Source: Bacteroidales bacterium UBA1077 (lineage in GTDB: Bacteria; Bacteroidota; Bacteroidia; Bacteroidales; UBA932). From it: a stretch of DNA of 24,663 nt. Positions 15,264 through 23,031 of this stretch are shown piece after piece. Every line of letters begins with the position of its first letter. The first letter of the stretch is position 1. The notes below the pieces were generated by a model. It did no database searches, was not told the DNA's origin, and saw only the letters and a list, made by a program, of their open reading frames with translations. The translations under genes and the position numbers were made by a program. The DNA lies in NCBI GenBank assembly GCA_002314195.1, contig DCCQ01000022.1, positions 1-24,663 on the forward strand. The letters are read 5' to 3'.

Positions 15264-16501
15264 TGCTTTCTTTTTCCGGAGAAGAACCTTTGAGGCAGTT
15301 CCATCGCCACGATTATTCCAAGGACTATCGCAATCGCAGCTTTGACAGCCGTGAATCCTGCGGAGGCTGAGAGGTAGAATTGACTGGCGACAAGATAGTA
15401 GGTGAACCAGAATATTCCTGCTCCCGGGACGAGGGGGAATATTCCGCAAAGCAGGAAGACCGTGCTCGGGCATTTGTCCTTGACGGCCGCGTATCGGGAA
15501 AGGATGCAGATTATGATAGTGGCCGCTATGATTGAAACGGTCGGCCCGGAGTGACAGAACCGTGTGAGCAGCAGGTAGATGGCCCAACCTATGGCGCCGA
15601 TCACACCTGCGGTGACATATTGCTTGCGTGGGGCTCCGAACAGAATCGCGAAGGCGAAAGTGCCGATGAAGGCGGCGAGGCTTTGCCATGCGATTCCGGC
15701 GGTCTGAGGGTTTACTGTCATTCCGCTGAGCTCGATCATTCCTCCGAATATCCATCCATCGGCTATGAAACTGATACTTACGCCAAGGGCGATGCAGATG
15801 AATCCGAGCATAGCATCCGTGAGCCTGGTGATCCCGGCGATGTAGTCGGAATTGGCCAGATCCCTTACCCCATTCACGAACGGCACTCCGGGAATGAGTG
15901 GCATGGCAGCCCCGATTATGATGTTGCTGAGGCTGTCGCCAAAGCCTAATCTGTAGGAGGCTAGACAGAGAATTGTGGCCACAAGAGCGTTGCATATACC
16001 CCCTACAATCTTTGAGAGTGAGCCACTTACATAGAGACAGAAGACGTAGAGAAGAGTTCCGATCACAAAGTCCGCGGCACAGTCCATGAATCCACCCCCG
16101 AACACAGCGCAGAAACCTGCCGCTCCGAATGCGGAGCCGGCAATCTGCTCCCATGCGGGCTTGGCAGGGGCATCTTTTATAGACTCAAGTCTTTGCCTGG
16201 CCTCTGCCAGCGTGTGTTTTCCGGTGGCGATCTCGTAGCTTAATCGGTTGACTGCCACTACTTTCGAGAGCTGGATGCCACGTATGGGAATGAACTCGAC
16301 ATTGGCATATTTCCCAAGCGATCCTGTTGTGAATATGCCGTTGCTGAGGACGAAAAAATGACCTGAATCCACCCCGTAGTGGGATGCAATCCGTTCCATT
16401 GTGTCCTCGACCCGGGAAATCTCGGCTCCGTTCTCCAGCAGGATGTGGCCAGCGATTGAAGCGACTTCAAGCACTTCTGTCGTGTTGTCCGTCTCTGTCA
16501 T
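15260..16501 (-). CDS. ThrE-type threonine/serine exporter (fused two-domain form)
   Basis: A 413-residue inner-membrane protein of the threonine/serine exporter family. The cytoplasmic N terminus has the family signature LENGAEISRVEDTMERIASHYGV, then FVLSNGIFTT and EFIPIRGIQLSKVVAVNRL. About ten transmembrane helices follow, split between a ThrE (DUF1212) half with MPLIPGVPFVNGVRDLANSDY and a ThrE_2 (DUF3815) half with LLCGIFPLVPGAGIFW. Having both halves in one chain resembles the Corynebacterium ThrE rather than split YjjP/YjjB pairs. Amino acid substrate is inferred from the family. It starts 9 nt after nadE as last gene of the operon, and its stop overlaps the gtrA-like gene. Confidence 0.87.
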   Translation of the reverse strand: MTETDNTTEVLEVASIAGHILLENGAEISRVEDTMERIASHYGVDSGHFFVLSNGIFTTGSLGKYANVEFIPIRGIQLSKVVAVNRLSYEIATGKHTLAEARQRLESIKDAPAKPAWEQIAGSAFGAAGFCAVFGGGFMDCAADFVIGTLLYVFCLYVSGSLSKIVGGICNALVATILCLASYRLGFGDSLSNIIIGAAMPLIPGVPFVNGVRDLANSDYIAGITRLTDAMLGFICIALGVSISFIADGWIFGGMIELSGMTVNPQTAGIAWQSLAAFIGTFAFAILFGAPRKQYVTAGVIGAIGWAIYLLLTRFCHSGPTVSIIAATIIICILSRYAAVKDKCPSTVFLLCGIFPLVPGAGIFWFTYYLVASQFYLSASAGFTAVKAAIAIVLGIIVAMELPQRFFSGKRKH

Positions 16502-16510
16502 AGAGTTGAT

Positions 16511-18613
16511 TTATACGGTGATTCTGTCTAATTCTGAAATCCAAAGCCTTACTTGAGCGTCTGACGGCATACGCCAATCTCCTCGTGGAGAAAAACTTAC
16601 AAGGCTGATTTTCGGGCCGTCAGGCATGCACGAACGCTTGAACTGCTGGCTGAAGAAGCGCCAGTAGAATTTCTTGAGCCATTTGAGGATTGTGGCTTTG
16701 TCGAAGGTCACGTCTGGATGATTCACTGCGTCCTTCCCATAGCGGACGTCCGCTCCGTTCTCGGCTCCGCCGAACGCGCGGCATGCCAGATGGAAAATCT
16801 TCATCGGGGAATAACCGTACCTGATGAAGTTGTAGATGAAGAAATCATGCAGTTCATAAGGACCGATCAGATCCTCGGTCTTTTGCTTGATCTGTCCCTT
16901 TGAGTCAGCAGGCGTAAGCTCCGGACTGATAGGAGTGTCGGCGATGTCGATCAAAATCTCGGCGGCGGATCTTCCGCCATTTGCTGCTGCATCCGTGAAC
17001 ACATTCCTGGCCGCCCAGCGCACCAGGTACTTGATCAAAGTCTTTGGCACGGAGGCGTTTACGGCGTACATTGATATGTGGTCACCGTTGTAGGTGCACC
17101 ATCCGAGTGCAAGTTCCGACAGGTCTCCGGTACCGATCACAATTCCGTTCTCCTGATTGGCGATGTCCATAAGAATCTGAGTCCTTTCGCGTGCCTGTGC
17201 GTTCTCGTAGGTGGAATCCATCACCTTAGGGTCATGACCAATGTCCCTGAAATGCTGCTCCACCGCGGCCACAACTGAAATCTCACGCGTCGTCACGCCA
17301 AGAACCTCCATCAGATCCACAGCGTTGGACTTCGTCCGGTGGGTTGTCCCGAGTCCCGGCATCGTGATTCCGATGATATTATCCCTTGGAATGCCCAGTT
17401 TGTCGAATGCCATCACGGTCACCAGAAGTGCCAGTGTGCTGTCAAGGCCACCGGATATTCCCAAAACCGCCTTCTTGCAGTCTATATGCTCCAAGCGGGC
17501 GATTAGCCCTGTCGTCTGTATTTGAAGAATCTCCTTGGAGCGCTCGGCGATTTCGGCCGGATCACCCTCTGGAAGGAACGGATGCGGCTCGACATAGCGG
17601 TAGAACTTCTTGTCAAAATCCGTCGGAGCGGCCGGCCCAAGGTCGTAGCATGAATATAATCCCGAATATTCACAGGCAGAGGTTCCGTCAGGCGTCATTC
17701 CGCGGAATGAATTCTTCTTCTGCCTCAGGACGTTGAGTTTCTCGATGTCAAGATCAGCGAATATCATCGTGTCGTGCAGTTGGAATCTTTCATTCTCAGC
17801 CAGCACGTGTCCGTTCTCGCAGATGATGGAGGATCCGCCATAGACTGTGTCCATCGAAGATTCTCCATAACCGGCTGAACAGTAGATGTAGCCTGACACC
17901 GTCCGCCCTGACTGGTTGGAGATGAGTTCCTTGCGCTGCTGGTGCTTGGTCATCACCTCGTTGGATGCCGAAATGTTCACAATCACTTGCGCTCCGGAAG
18001 GGGCGAGGAACGAAGACGGAGGAATCGGAGTCCAGAAATCCTCACAGATCTCGATTCCGAAAGTGGCGTTCCCGACAGCGAACAGCAGGTTTGGGGAGAT
18101 GTTGCATCTGTGCCCGCAGTACTTGATGATTGAGTCGAATCCGTCACGGTAATAGTCTTTGCCATCATCAACGAAACGTCCGGTGGCCGAATTGTCGGAT
18201 CCGAGGAAGTCCGATCCTGAGGCGAACCAGCGCCCCTCGTCGAACTCGGCGTAGGTCGGAAGGTAAATCTTTGGCACGATACCTTTGATGCCTCCGTTGC
18301 GCAGGACTATGGCGCAGTTGTAGAGACGACCTCTGAAACGTACCGGGGCGCCAACAACAACGGTGATGTGCTTGCCTCTTGTGAAGTCCCTGATCTTGCC
18401 GACAGCCTCCTCCGATTTTGTCAGCAGGAGGTTCTGACCAAAGAGATCAAGGCATGTGTAACCGGTTATGGAAAGCTCCGGAAACACGACAAGCGATGCA
18501 CCCTCTTCCTCGGCCTTGCCAATCAAGTTGCAGATAGATTCTGCATTATATTCAACATCAGCCACCTTTACCCTTGGCACGGCGGCGGCCACTCTGAACA
18601 GTCCTAAATCCAT
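16511..18613 (-). CDS. nadE: Glutamine-dependent NAD+ synthetase
   Basis: Makes NAD+ from nicotinic acid adenine dinucleotide, ATP and glutamine. The 700-residue product has two domains. The N-terminal nitrilase-like glutaminase has its Glu-Lys-Cys triad visible as E46 (FPELS), K115 (VPKIYLPTY) and C190 (GIEICEDFW). The C-terminal synthetase has the P-loop SGGLDST at 387-393, IGITMPGLGTTHRTKSNA, GTGDLSELALGWCTYNGDH and a closing region SCMPDGPKISLVSFSPRGDWRMPSDA. Length matches the long glutamine-dependent form, so no separate amidase is needed. The ATG at 18611-18613 is 14 nt after the small membrane gene. Confidence 0.95.
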   Translation of the reverse strand: MDLGLFRVAAAVPRVKVADVEYNAESICNLIGKAEEEGASLVVFPELSITGYTCLDLFGQNLLLTKSEEAVGKIRDFTRGKHITVVVGAPVRFRGRLYNCAIVLRNGGIKGIVPKIYLPTYAEFDEGRWFASGSDFLGSDNSATGRFVDDGKDYYRDGFDSIIKYCGHRCNISPNLLFAVGNATFGIEICEDFWTPIPPSSFLAPSGAQVIVNISASNEVMTKHQQRKELISNQSGRTVSGYIYCSAGYGESSMDTVYGGSSIICENGHVLAENERFQLHDTMIFADLDIEKLNVLRQKKNSFRGMTPDGTSACEYSGLYSCYDLGPAAPTDFDKKFYRYVEPHPFLPEGDPAEIAERSKEILQIQTTGLIARLEHIDCKKAVLGISGGLDSTLALLVTVMAFDKLGIPRDNIIGITMPGLGTTHRTKSNAVDLMEVLGVTTREISVVAAVEQHFRDIGHDPKVMDSTYENAQARERTQILMDIANQENGIVIGTGDLSELALGWCTYNGDHISMYAVNASVPKTLIKYLVRWAARNVFTDAAANGGRSAAEILIDIADTPISPELTPADSKGQIKQKTEDLIGPYELHDFFIYNFIRYGYSPMKIFHLACRAFGGAENGADVRYGKDAVNHPDVTFDKATILKWLKKFYWRFFSQQFKRSCMPDGPKISLVSFSPRGDWRMPSDAQVRLWISELDRITV

Positions 18614-18627
18614 ATTCGTGAATAAAA

Positions 18628-18846
18628 TTAAGCGTTTGCCGGGTCGTTCCCGTTGTCGATCTCCTCACGCTCGCGGCGGCGTTTCTGGTTGACACACGTC
18701 GCTATCCCACGATACAGAAAATATACTCCGATCAGCAGAATGCAGGCCATCTTCCATGAAAACGGAACTCCATTTATCAAAAGCGCGGAGCCGAATCCGA
18801 TGATGAAAACCGCAAACACAAAATAAAGAATGTAGACGTATTTCAT
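18628..18846 (-). CDS. Small two-helix membrane protein
   Basis: A 72-residue protein I do not recognise. It has two predicted transmembrane helices (YVYILYFVFAVFIIGFGSALLI and MACILLIGVYFLYRGIATCV). A basic segment KRRREREEIDNGNDPANA closes it and probably stays in the cytoplasm. The frame opens at a TTG (18852), with an ATG two codons later at 18844-18846 that is preferred. It is 12 nt after punA and 14 nt before nadE, so it is almost certainly co-transcribed and translated. Length and hydrophobicity resist use as a shadow frame. Function unknown. Confidence 0.7.
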   Translation of the reverse strand: MKYVYILYFVFAVFIIGFGSALLINGVPFSWKMACILLIGVYFLYRGIATCVNQKRRREREEIDNGNDPANA

Positions 18847-18858
18847 TTCCAATGAATA

Positions 18859-19686
18859 TTACAGCGATTCTATCATCTTGGTGAACAGTGCGCACATCTT
18901 GTCCGCGGCGGCGTCCGCTGCCTTCACGACATCGTCACCATCGTTCACATAGTCAGGGGCATAGTCATCGTGCGCTTCGTTAGTTATCACGGAAACTCCG
19001 AACACGGGAATATTCGAGTGCCTGGCGACGATTACCTCCGGAATTGTTGACATCCCAGTGGCGTCACCTCCGATCGTGCGGATGTACTTGTACTCGGCCG
19101 GCGTCTCGTATGTAGGACCAGTTCCGCCGTAATAGACTCCTTTGTGGAGTTTTATGCCCAGCTCTCCTGCGATCTTCTCAGCCTTGGCGATCAATCCGAG
19201 GTCGTAAGGTCTTGTCATGTCCGGGAACCGTGGCCCGAAATCGTCAAGGTTCGGACCGATCAGCGGGTTAGGCAGTTGGTTGATGTGGTCTGTGATGATC
19301 ATCAGGTCCCCGACCTTGAAGTCATAATTGACACCGCCTGCCGCGTTCGACACGAACAGGTACTTGATCCCGATTACCTTCATCACTCGGATAGGAAGGG
19401 TGACAAGTTCCATCGGGTAACCCTCGTAATAATGGATTCGTCCCTGCATCGCAATGACGGTCTTGCCGCCAAGCTTGCCGATGATGAAATTGCCTTTGTG
19501 GCCGATGGCCGTGGAGACCGGAAATCCCGGTATTGTCTTGTAAGGTATTGTCAGCGGATCGCTTATGCTGTCCGCCAGTTTTCCAAGACCGCTGCCCAGC
19601 ACGATGCCGACCTCTGGCTTGAGGTCGCCGAGTTGCTGTTTGAGATATTCAGCGGCTCCGTAGATTCTTTCTGCTCTTGGATCCAT
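18859..19686 (-). CDS. punA: Purine nucleoside phosphorylase (trimeric type, 6-oxopurine specific)
   Basis: Splits inosine or guanosine with phosphate into base and (deoxy)ribose-1-phosphate. The 275-residue product matches the PNP family II (trimeric) pattern: GIVLGSGLGKLAD near residue 27, H63 in GHKGN, H85 in MQGRIHYYEGYP, SNAAGGVN at 113-120, GPTYETPAEYKYI around E194, DATGMSTIPEVIVARH, and N236 in VSVITNEAHDD. E194 and N236 correspond to the residues that give preference for 6-oxopurines, so adenosine is a poor expected substrate. The upstream mtaD fits, since deaminating adenosine-type nucleosides yields inosine-type substrates. The ATG is at 19684-19686. Confidence 0.93.
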   Translation of the reverse strand: MDPRAERIYGAAEYLKQQLGDLKPEVGIVLGSGLGKLADSISDPLTIPYKTIPGFPVSTAIGHKGNFIIGKLGGKTVIAMQGRIHYYEGYPMELVTLPIRVMKVIGIKYLFVSNAAGGVNYDFKVGDLMIITDHINQLPNPLIGPNLDDFGPRFPDMTRPYDLGLIAKAEKIAGELGIKLHKGVYYGGTGPTYETPAEYKYIRTIGGDATGMSTIPEVIVARHSNIPVFGVSVITNEAHDDYAPDYVNDGDDVVKAADAAADKMCALFTKMIESL

Positions 19687-19740
19687 ATTTTTATATTCAT
19701 TGATAATAGCATCGGGCGGAGGTTCCGCACATGCCGTTGG

Positions 19741-21018
19741 TTATTGTTTGTATTCGATTTCGTTAAGGACAGTCCGCGCTCCCTTGAGGATCATCTTTTC
19801 ACCAAACACATTTCTGTCACGCATCACGAATTTTCCGCCGGCGATAAGTGAGGAAATGCAATCGCTGTGTGCCGAGTAGATGAAATTCGCCAGGAAGGGA
19901 CCGGGGGAGAGGAAGAAGGTGTTGTCAGTGTCAACAATCTGGATGTCAGCTTCGTAACCCTCCTCGATTTTTCCGGTCTTGAGGCCGAGCGCCTTGGCTC
20001 CGTTGATGGTAGCCATGTCCATGAGAGTCTGTAACGGCAATGCAGAAGGATCTTTTCTCCACGCTTTCTGGAACAAGGCCGTGGTCTTCATCGCTTCCAG
20101 AATATCCAGATTGTTGGACGATGCACATCCGTCCGTGCCGAGGCAGACATTCGCTCCCGCGTCAGTAAGTTCTTTCCACTTGAATTTGTAGCCGGAGGCT
20201 AGTTTGGTGTTGGAGTTGATGTTGTGCACACAGTTCACATGATATTTGCCCAACAGTTCGATGTCGTGGTCTGAAAGCCAGAGCGTGTGCGCTGCGATGA
20301 CATCCGGCCCAAGCACTCCGAGAGCCTCAAGATATTCGACAGGGGAGAGTCCTCCGTGTGCGGCCTTGCAGTCAAGATCCTCGCGTTCTGACTCAGCCAG
20401 ATGGATGTGAATCTTCAGATTATGCCTGCGGGCATATTCAGTGGCCCAGAGAATCAGGTCCTCACTGACAGAGTATATTGAATGGATGCCGATTGTGAAA
20501 ATAGACCGTGAGTTCCATCCAGGTACAGTATCATGCATTTCAATGCACTGCTCCTTTTCCCTTTCGGCCTCGGCAGGGTCATTGTGATTTAGAAATAGAT
20601 AGGAGACGGCGGCTCTGAGGTCCATCTCAGACGCAGCTATCCTTGCTGTTGGTGAGAACCAGTAATGATCATTGAATGTGGTGGTCCCCGTTTTGATCAT
20701 CTCAAGCGCGGCAGTTTTTGTTCCCCAGTAGATGAATGGTGCGTCAAGCTTTGACTCTATGGCCCAGATATGTCCCAGCCAATCCTGAAGAACCATATCC
20801 TCGCCGACACCTCTCATCAGGGACATCGCGGCGTGTGTGTGCATGTTGATGAATCCCGGAACCGCCACCTTGCCCGTACAATCAACTGTCTCGACTCCGG
20901 AGGCCGCTTCCCTGTACTCATCAGAGTGCGGAGCGATTCTTTTGATCAATCCGTCCGCGATGGTGATGTCCACCTGCCGACCCTCCAAAGTGATGTTTCT
21001 AAGCAGAATCTTGTCCAT
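19741..21018 (-). CDS. mtaD: 5-methylthioadenosine/S-adenosylhomocysteine deaminase-like amidohydrolase
   Basis: Zinc amidohydrolase that deaminates adenosine-type nucleosides such as S-adenosylhomocysteine, methylthioadenosine or adenosine. In the 425-residue product the metal ligands are visible as H60 and H62 (MHTHAAMSLMRG), H206 (HIHLAESE, with E209), H244 (VIAAHTLWL) and D296 (LGTDGCASSNNLDILEAM). These match the MtaD/SsnA/TrzN subgroup and its usual length of 420-440. Which nucleoside is preferred cannot be read from the sequence, and the motif VHNINSNTKLASG varies from the commoner AHCP form. It is the first gene of the operon, with punA 54 nt downstream. Confidence 0.88.
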   Translation of the reverse strand: MDKILLRNITLEGRQVDITIADGLIKRIAPHSDEYREAASGVETVDCTGKVAVPGFINMHTHAAMSLMRGVGEDMVLQDWLGHIWAIESKLDAPFIYWGTKTAALEMIKTGTTTFNDHYWFSPTARIAASEMDLRAAVSYLFLNHNDPAEAEREKEQCIEMHDTVPGWNSRSIFTIGIHSIYSVSEDLILWATEYARRHNLKIHIHLAESEREDLDCKAAHGGLSPVEYLEALGVLGPDVIAAHTLWLSDHDIELLGKYHVNCVHNINSNTKLASGYKFKWKELTDAGANVCLGTDGCASSNNLDILEAMKTTALFQKAWRKDPSALPLQTLMDMATINGAKALGLKTGKIEEGYEADIQIVDTDNTFFLSPGPFLANFIYSAHSDCISSLIAGGKFVMRDRNVFGEKMILKGARTVLNEIEYKQ

Positions 21019-21073
21019 AATTGAATATGTCTAAGAAACTATTAATTACATTTAACAAATAGTCTAAATTTGT

Positions 21074-21081
21074 CAAATATA
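21074..21081 (-). promoter_or_regulatory. Promoter -7 box for the mtaD operon
   Basis: Reads TATATTTG on the minus strand, an exact TAnnTTTG match in a very AT-rich stretch. The start would be near 21067 and the leader about 50 nt. The AT-rich background lowers confidence and no -33 box is clear. The remainder of 21019-21140 shows no gene. Confidence 0.4.
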
Positions 21082-21141
21082 GTAAAAATATGGTATATAT
21101 TTTTGATTCGTCCGATTACTTGCAGATACTTTCGGACTGTT

Positions 21142-21178
21142 GAAAGAAAAAGAGTGACTGAAAACTTTCAGTCACTCT
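21142..21178 (-). terminator. Rho-independent terminator of the oxidoreductase-DUF1080-isomerase operon
   Basis: Perfect 12-bp stem with arms 21152-21163 (GAGTGACTGAAA) and 21166-21177 (TTTCAGTCACTC) around a two-base loop. On the minus strand it is followed by T5 and a further CTTTC tract. It lies about 26 nt past the stop of the isomerase-like gene at 21204. Confidence 0.9.
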
Positions 21179-21203
21179 CGATAAAACATGCAGCCAAGAG
21201 GAA

Positions 21204-22106
21204 TTATTCCGCGTAACTGGCTTTTACGAAGTCAGAGTTAAGAAGATAATCGGCGCACATCTTCATGCTTTCCTTCCAGTCACCATTGGTGAAAGCTTCA
21301 ATCTCAACCACAAAATCCTTCATGCCGGCAACGGCGGCATTCTTGAATATGGCGTCGAAGCCAACCATGCCGCTCTCGCCAAGCTCTCTGTGGTCCTTGA
21401 TGTGGAGAAGTGTGAAACGGCCTGGATACTTTTTGAAAAGTTCAACAGGATATGCCTTTCCCATCACGGTCCAGTACACGTCCATCTCGTAGAATACCTT
21501 CTCAGGATCCGTGTTCTCAAGCATATATTCATATATGACGGTGTCATCTATTTTTTTGAACTCATGTGAGTGGTTGTGATAGCCGAAAAGCATTCCGTTC
21601 TCCTTGCATTTGGCTCCGATGGCGTTGAAGTAATCGCAGTAGGTCTTGAGGCCTTCAAGGGTCTCGGGAACCTTGAAGCTAGGGCAGACAATGTATTTGC
21701 ATCCGGCTGCCTTGTGGGCGGCTATGGCCTGATCCCACCACTTCATTGACTCTGAGAAGTCTCCAGATGCGAGTTCCTCATCGCTAAGGTTGTGACCTAT
21801 GTGGGTGGAAAGGGATTTCAGTCCGGCAGCCTCAAGGTCTGCCTTGTATTGTTCAGGATCGACTCCGTAGAGTTTACCATCTGAGTAGCAAGCCGCTTCA
21901 ACAGATGTGTAGCCCATCTCGGCGAGGGCCTTGAAAGCCTCCTCGTGGTTCTGGGCGTACTTCTCAGGATTGCCGATCACGTCCCTGATGCTGTAGAGCT
22001 GGACGCTGATTTCCTTTTTTACCGGGTTCTCGGCCTTATTCTCAGCACAAGATGCCGTGCCGAGAATAAGAGCCGAGGCAATAAGTATAAGATTGGTCTT
22101 TCTCAT
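21204..22106 (-). CDS. Exported sugar phosphate isomerase/epimerase-like lipoprotein
   Basis: A 300-residue lipoprotein with a xylose-isomerase-like TIM barrel. The signal peptide ends in lipobox TASC with the cysteine at residue 20. Barrel motifs are KEISVQLYSIRDVI, MGYTSVEAACY, KYIVCPSF, LFGYHNHSHEF, VFYEMDVYWTVMG, FTLLHIKDHRE and VVEIEAF. The Glu, Asp, His and Glu in these segments fit the usual metal site. Family members isomerise or epimerise sugars, and some act on keto-sugars. The exact reaction is unknown. Its ATG shares one base with the stop of the DUF1080 gene (TAATG), and a terminator follows. Confidence 0.87.
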   Translation of the reverse strand: MRKTNLILIASALILGTASCAENKAENPVKKEISVQLYSIRDVIGNPEKYAQNHEEAFKALAEMGYTSVEAACYSDGKLYGVDPEQYKADLEAAGLKSLSTHIGHNLSDEELASGDFSESMKWWDQAIAAHKAAGCKYIVCPSFKVPETLEGLKTYCDYFNAIGAKCKENGMLFGYHNHSHEFKKIDDTVIYEYMLENTDPEKVFYEMDVYWTVMGKAYPVELFKKYPGRFTLLHIKDHRELGESGMVGFDAIFKNAAVAGMKDFVVEIEAFTNGDWKESMKMCADYLLNSDFVKASYAE

Positions 22107-23014
22107 TAGTCTAGAACCTTTACGCGGATGTTACGATACCATACATCGTCACCGTGATCCTGGAGACCGATGTAGCCTTCGTGGTTGTCACCACCGCAGT
22201 TGTTCAGGAGTTCGAACGCGAGAGGCCACTTCTCCTGTGAGAACTTGGAGGCCTGGAGCATGTCTGTCCACTGTGGGGTCCAGAGGTGATATTCAACCAC
22301 GTTGACTCCGTTCTGTCCGTGCACTACGGTTCCTTTGTAAACCATGATCTTGGCGGTGTTCCACTCCCCGAAAGGTTTCTGGTTCTGTGGCTTGGCCGGG
22401 ATCATGTCGTAGAGGGAAGCCGACTGGCGGTTGCCATCGATTCCGAGCATCGCGTCAGGGTGGTTGGCATTGTCAAGAACCTGATACTCAGGAGAAGAAA
22501 TGTAGATTGGTGACCACTTTGTGGTGCTGTCCGCATTGTATTCCTTTATTTCTTGAGCAAGGTAGAGGATTCCGGAGTTGCCGCCCTTGGAAATCTTCCA
22601 TTCAAGCTCAAGCTGGAAGTTCTGGAACTTGTGGGCGAAAATCAGGTCGCCTCCCTCGCCGGTCTGGCCCTCGCCGGTGCCGGTGCCGGAGAACTTGATG
22701 CAGCCATCCTCTACTGTCCAGCGTGAAGGAACGTTGTCCTTGCCGTAGCCGCGCCATCCGTTAAGAGTCTCACCATCGAAGATCACATAGTAGCCGTCTT
22801 TGTCCTGAGGAACAGAGGCAAGGTCAACCTGTGGCTTCTCTACGCTGATGTAGGCAGGTGCGCCTTCTTTTTCCACTTTTGTCTCGACTGTCTCTGTTCC
22901 GGTCCACTGGAGTTCAGCCGGAGCAGTGGTCTTTTTTTTGCCGTTACCGCAGGAAACCGCGCTTATGATCAACGCCACGGCTACGGAAGAGTAAATAATC
23001 TTCTTCATATTCAT
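22106..23014 (-). CDS. DUF1080 (3-keto-disaccharide hydrolase family) lipoprotein
   Basis: A 302-residue lipoprotein with lipobox AVSC (cysteine 22 if translation starts at the first ATG; an ATG two codons later is equally possible). The DUF1080 domain begins at GYYVIFDGETLNGWRGYGKD and runs through SRWTVEDGCIKF, GGDLIFAHKFQNFQLELEWKISKGGNSGILYLAQE, YQVLDNANHPDA and EGYIGLQDHGDDVWYRNIRVKVL. This beta-jelly-roll family resembles GH16-like lectin folds and includes enzymes that cleave 3-keto-glycosides. Around residues 22-75 is a Lys/Thr-rich and probably flexible linker. It starts 17 nt after the oxidoreductase stop and is followed by the isomerase with one base overlapping. Confidence 0.9.
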   Translation of the reverse strand: MNMKKIIYSSVAVALIISAVSCGNGKKKTTAPAELQWTGTETVETKVEKEGAPAYISVEKPQVDLASVPQDKDGYYVIFDGETLNGWRGYGKDNVPSRWTVEDGCIKFSGTGTGEGQTGEGGDLIFAHKFQNFQLELEWKISKGGNSGILYLAQEIKEYNADSTTKWSPIYISSPEYQVLDNANHPDAMLGIDGNRQSASLYDMIPAKPQNQKPFGEWNTAKIMVYKGTVVHGQNGVNVVEYHLWTPQWTDMLQASKFSQEKWPLAFELLNNCGGDNHEGYIGLQDHGDDVWYRNIRVKVLD

Positions 23015-23031
23015 TATTATTTATAAGTTAA

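Noticed and set aside
15039..16154. 371-codon open frame that runs antisense across most of the ThrE-like gene
   Set aside because: Its protein is rich in Arg, His and Cys with no family features, as expected for a shadow of a GC-rich gene on the other phase.
16690..16715. TTGTCGAA in nadE, considered as another copy of the glpB repeat
   Set aside because: It lacks the flanking palindrome and encodes a normal Phe-Asp-Lys segment; a single octamer match can occur by chance.
19144..19851. 235-codon plus-strand frame opposite punA and the end of mtaD
   Set aside because: Shadow of two well-supported enzymes; the composition is not protein-like.
21034..21064. AT-rich inverted repeat in the mtaD leader, considered as a riboswitch (SAM or SAH type)
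   Set aside because: Only a short bulged AT stem is present and no conserved aptamer core is visible; the leader is too short.
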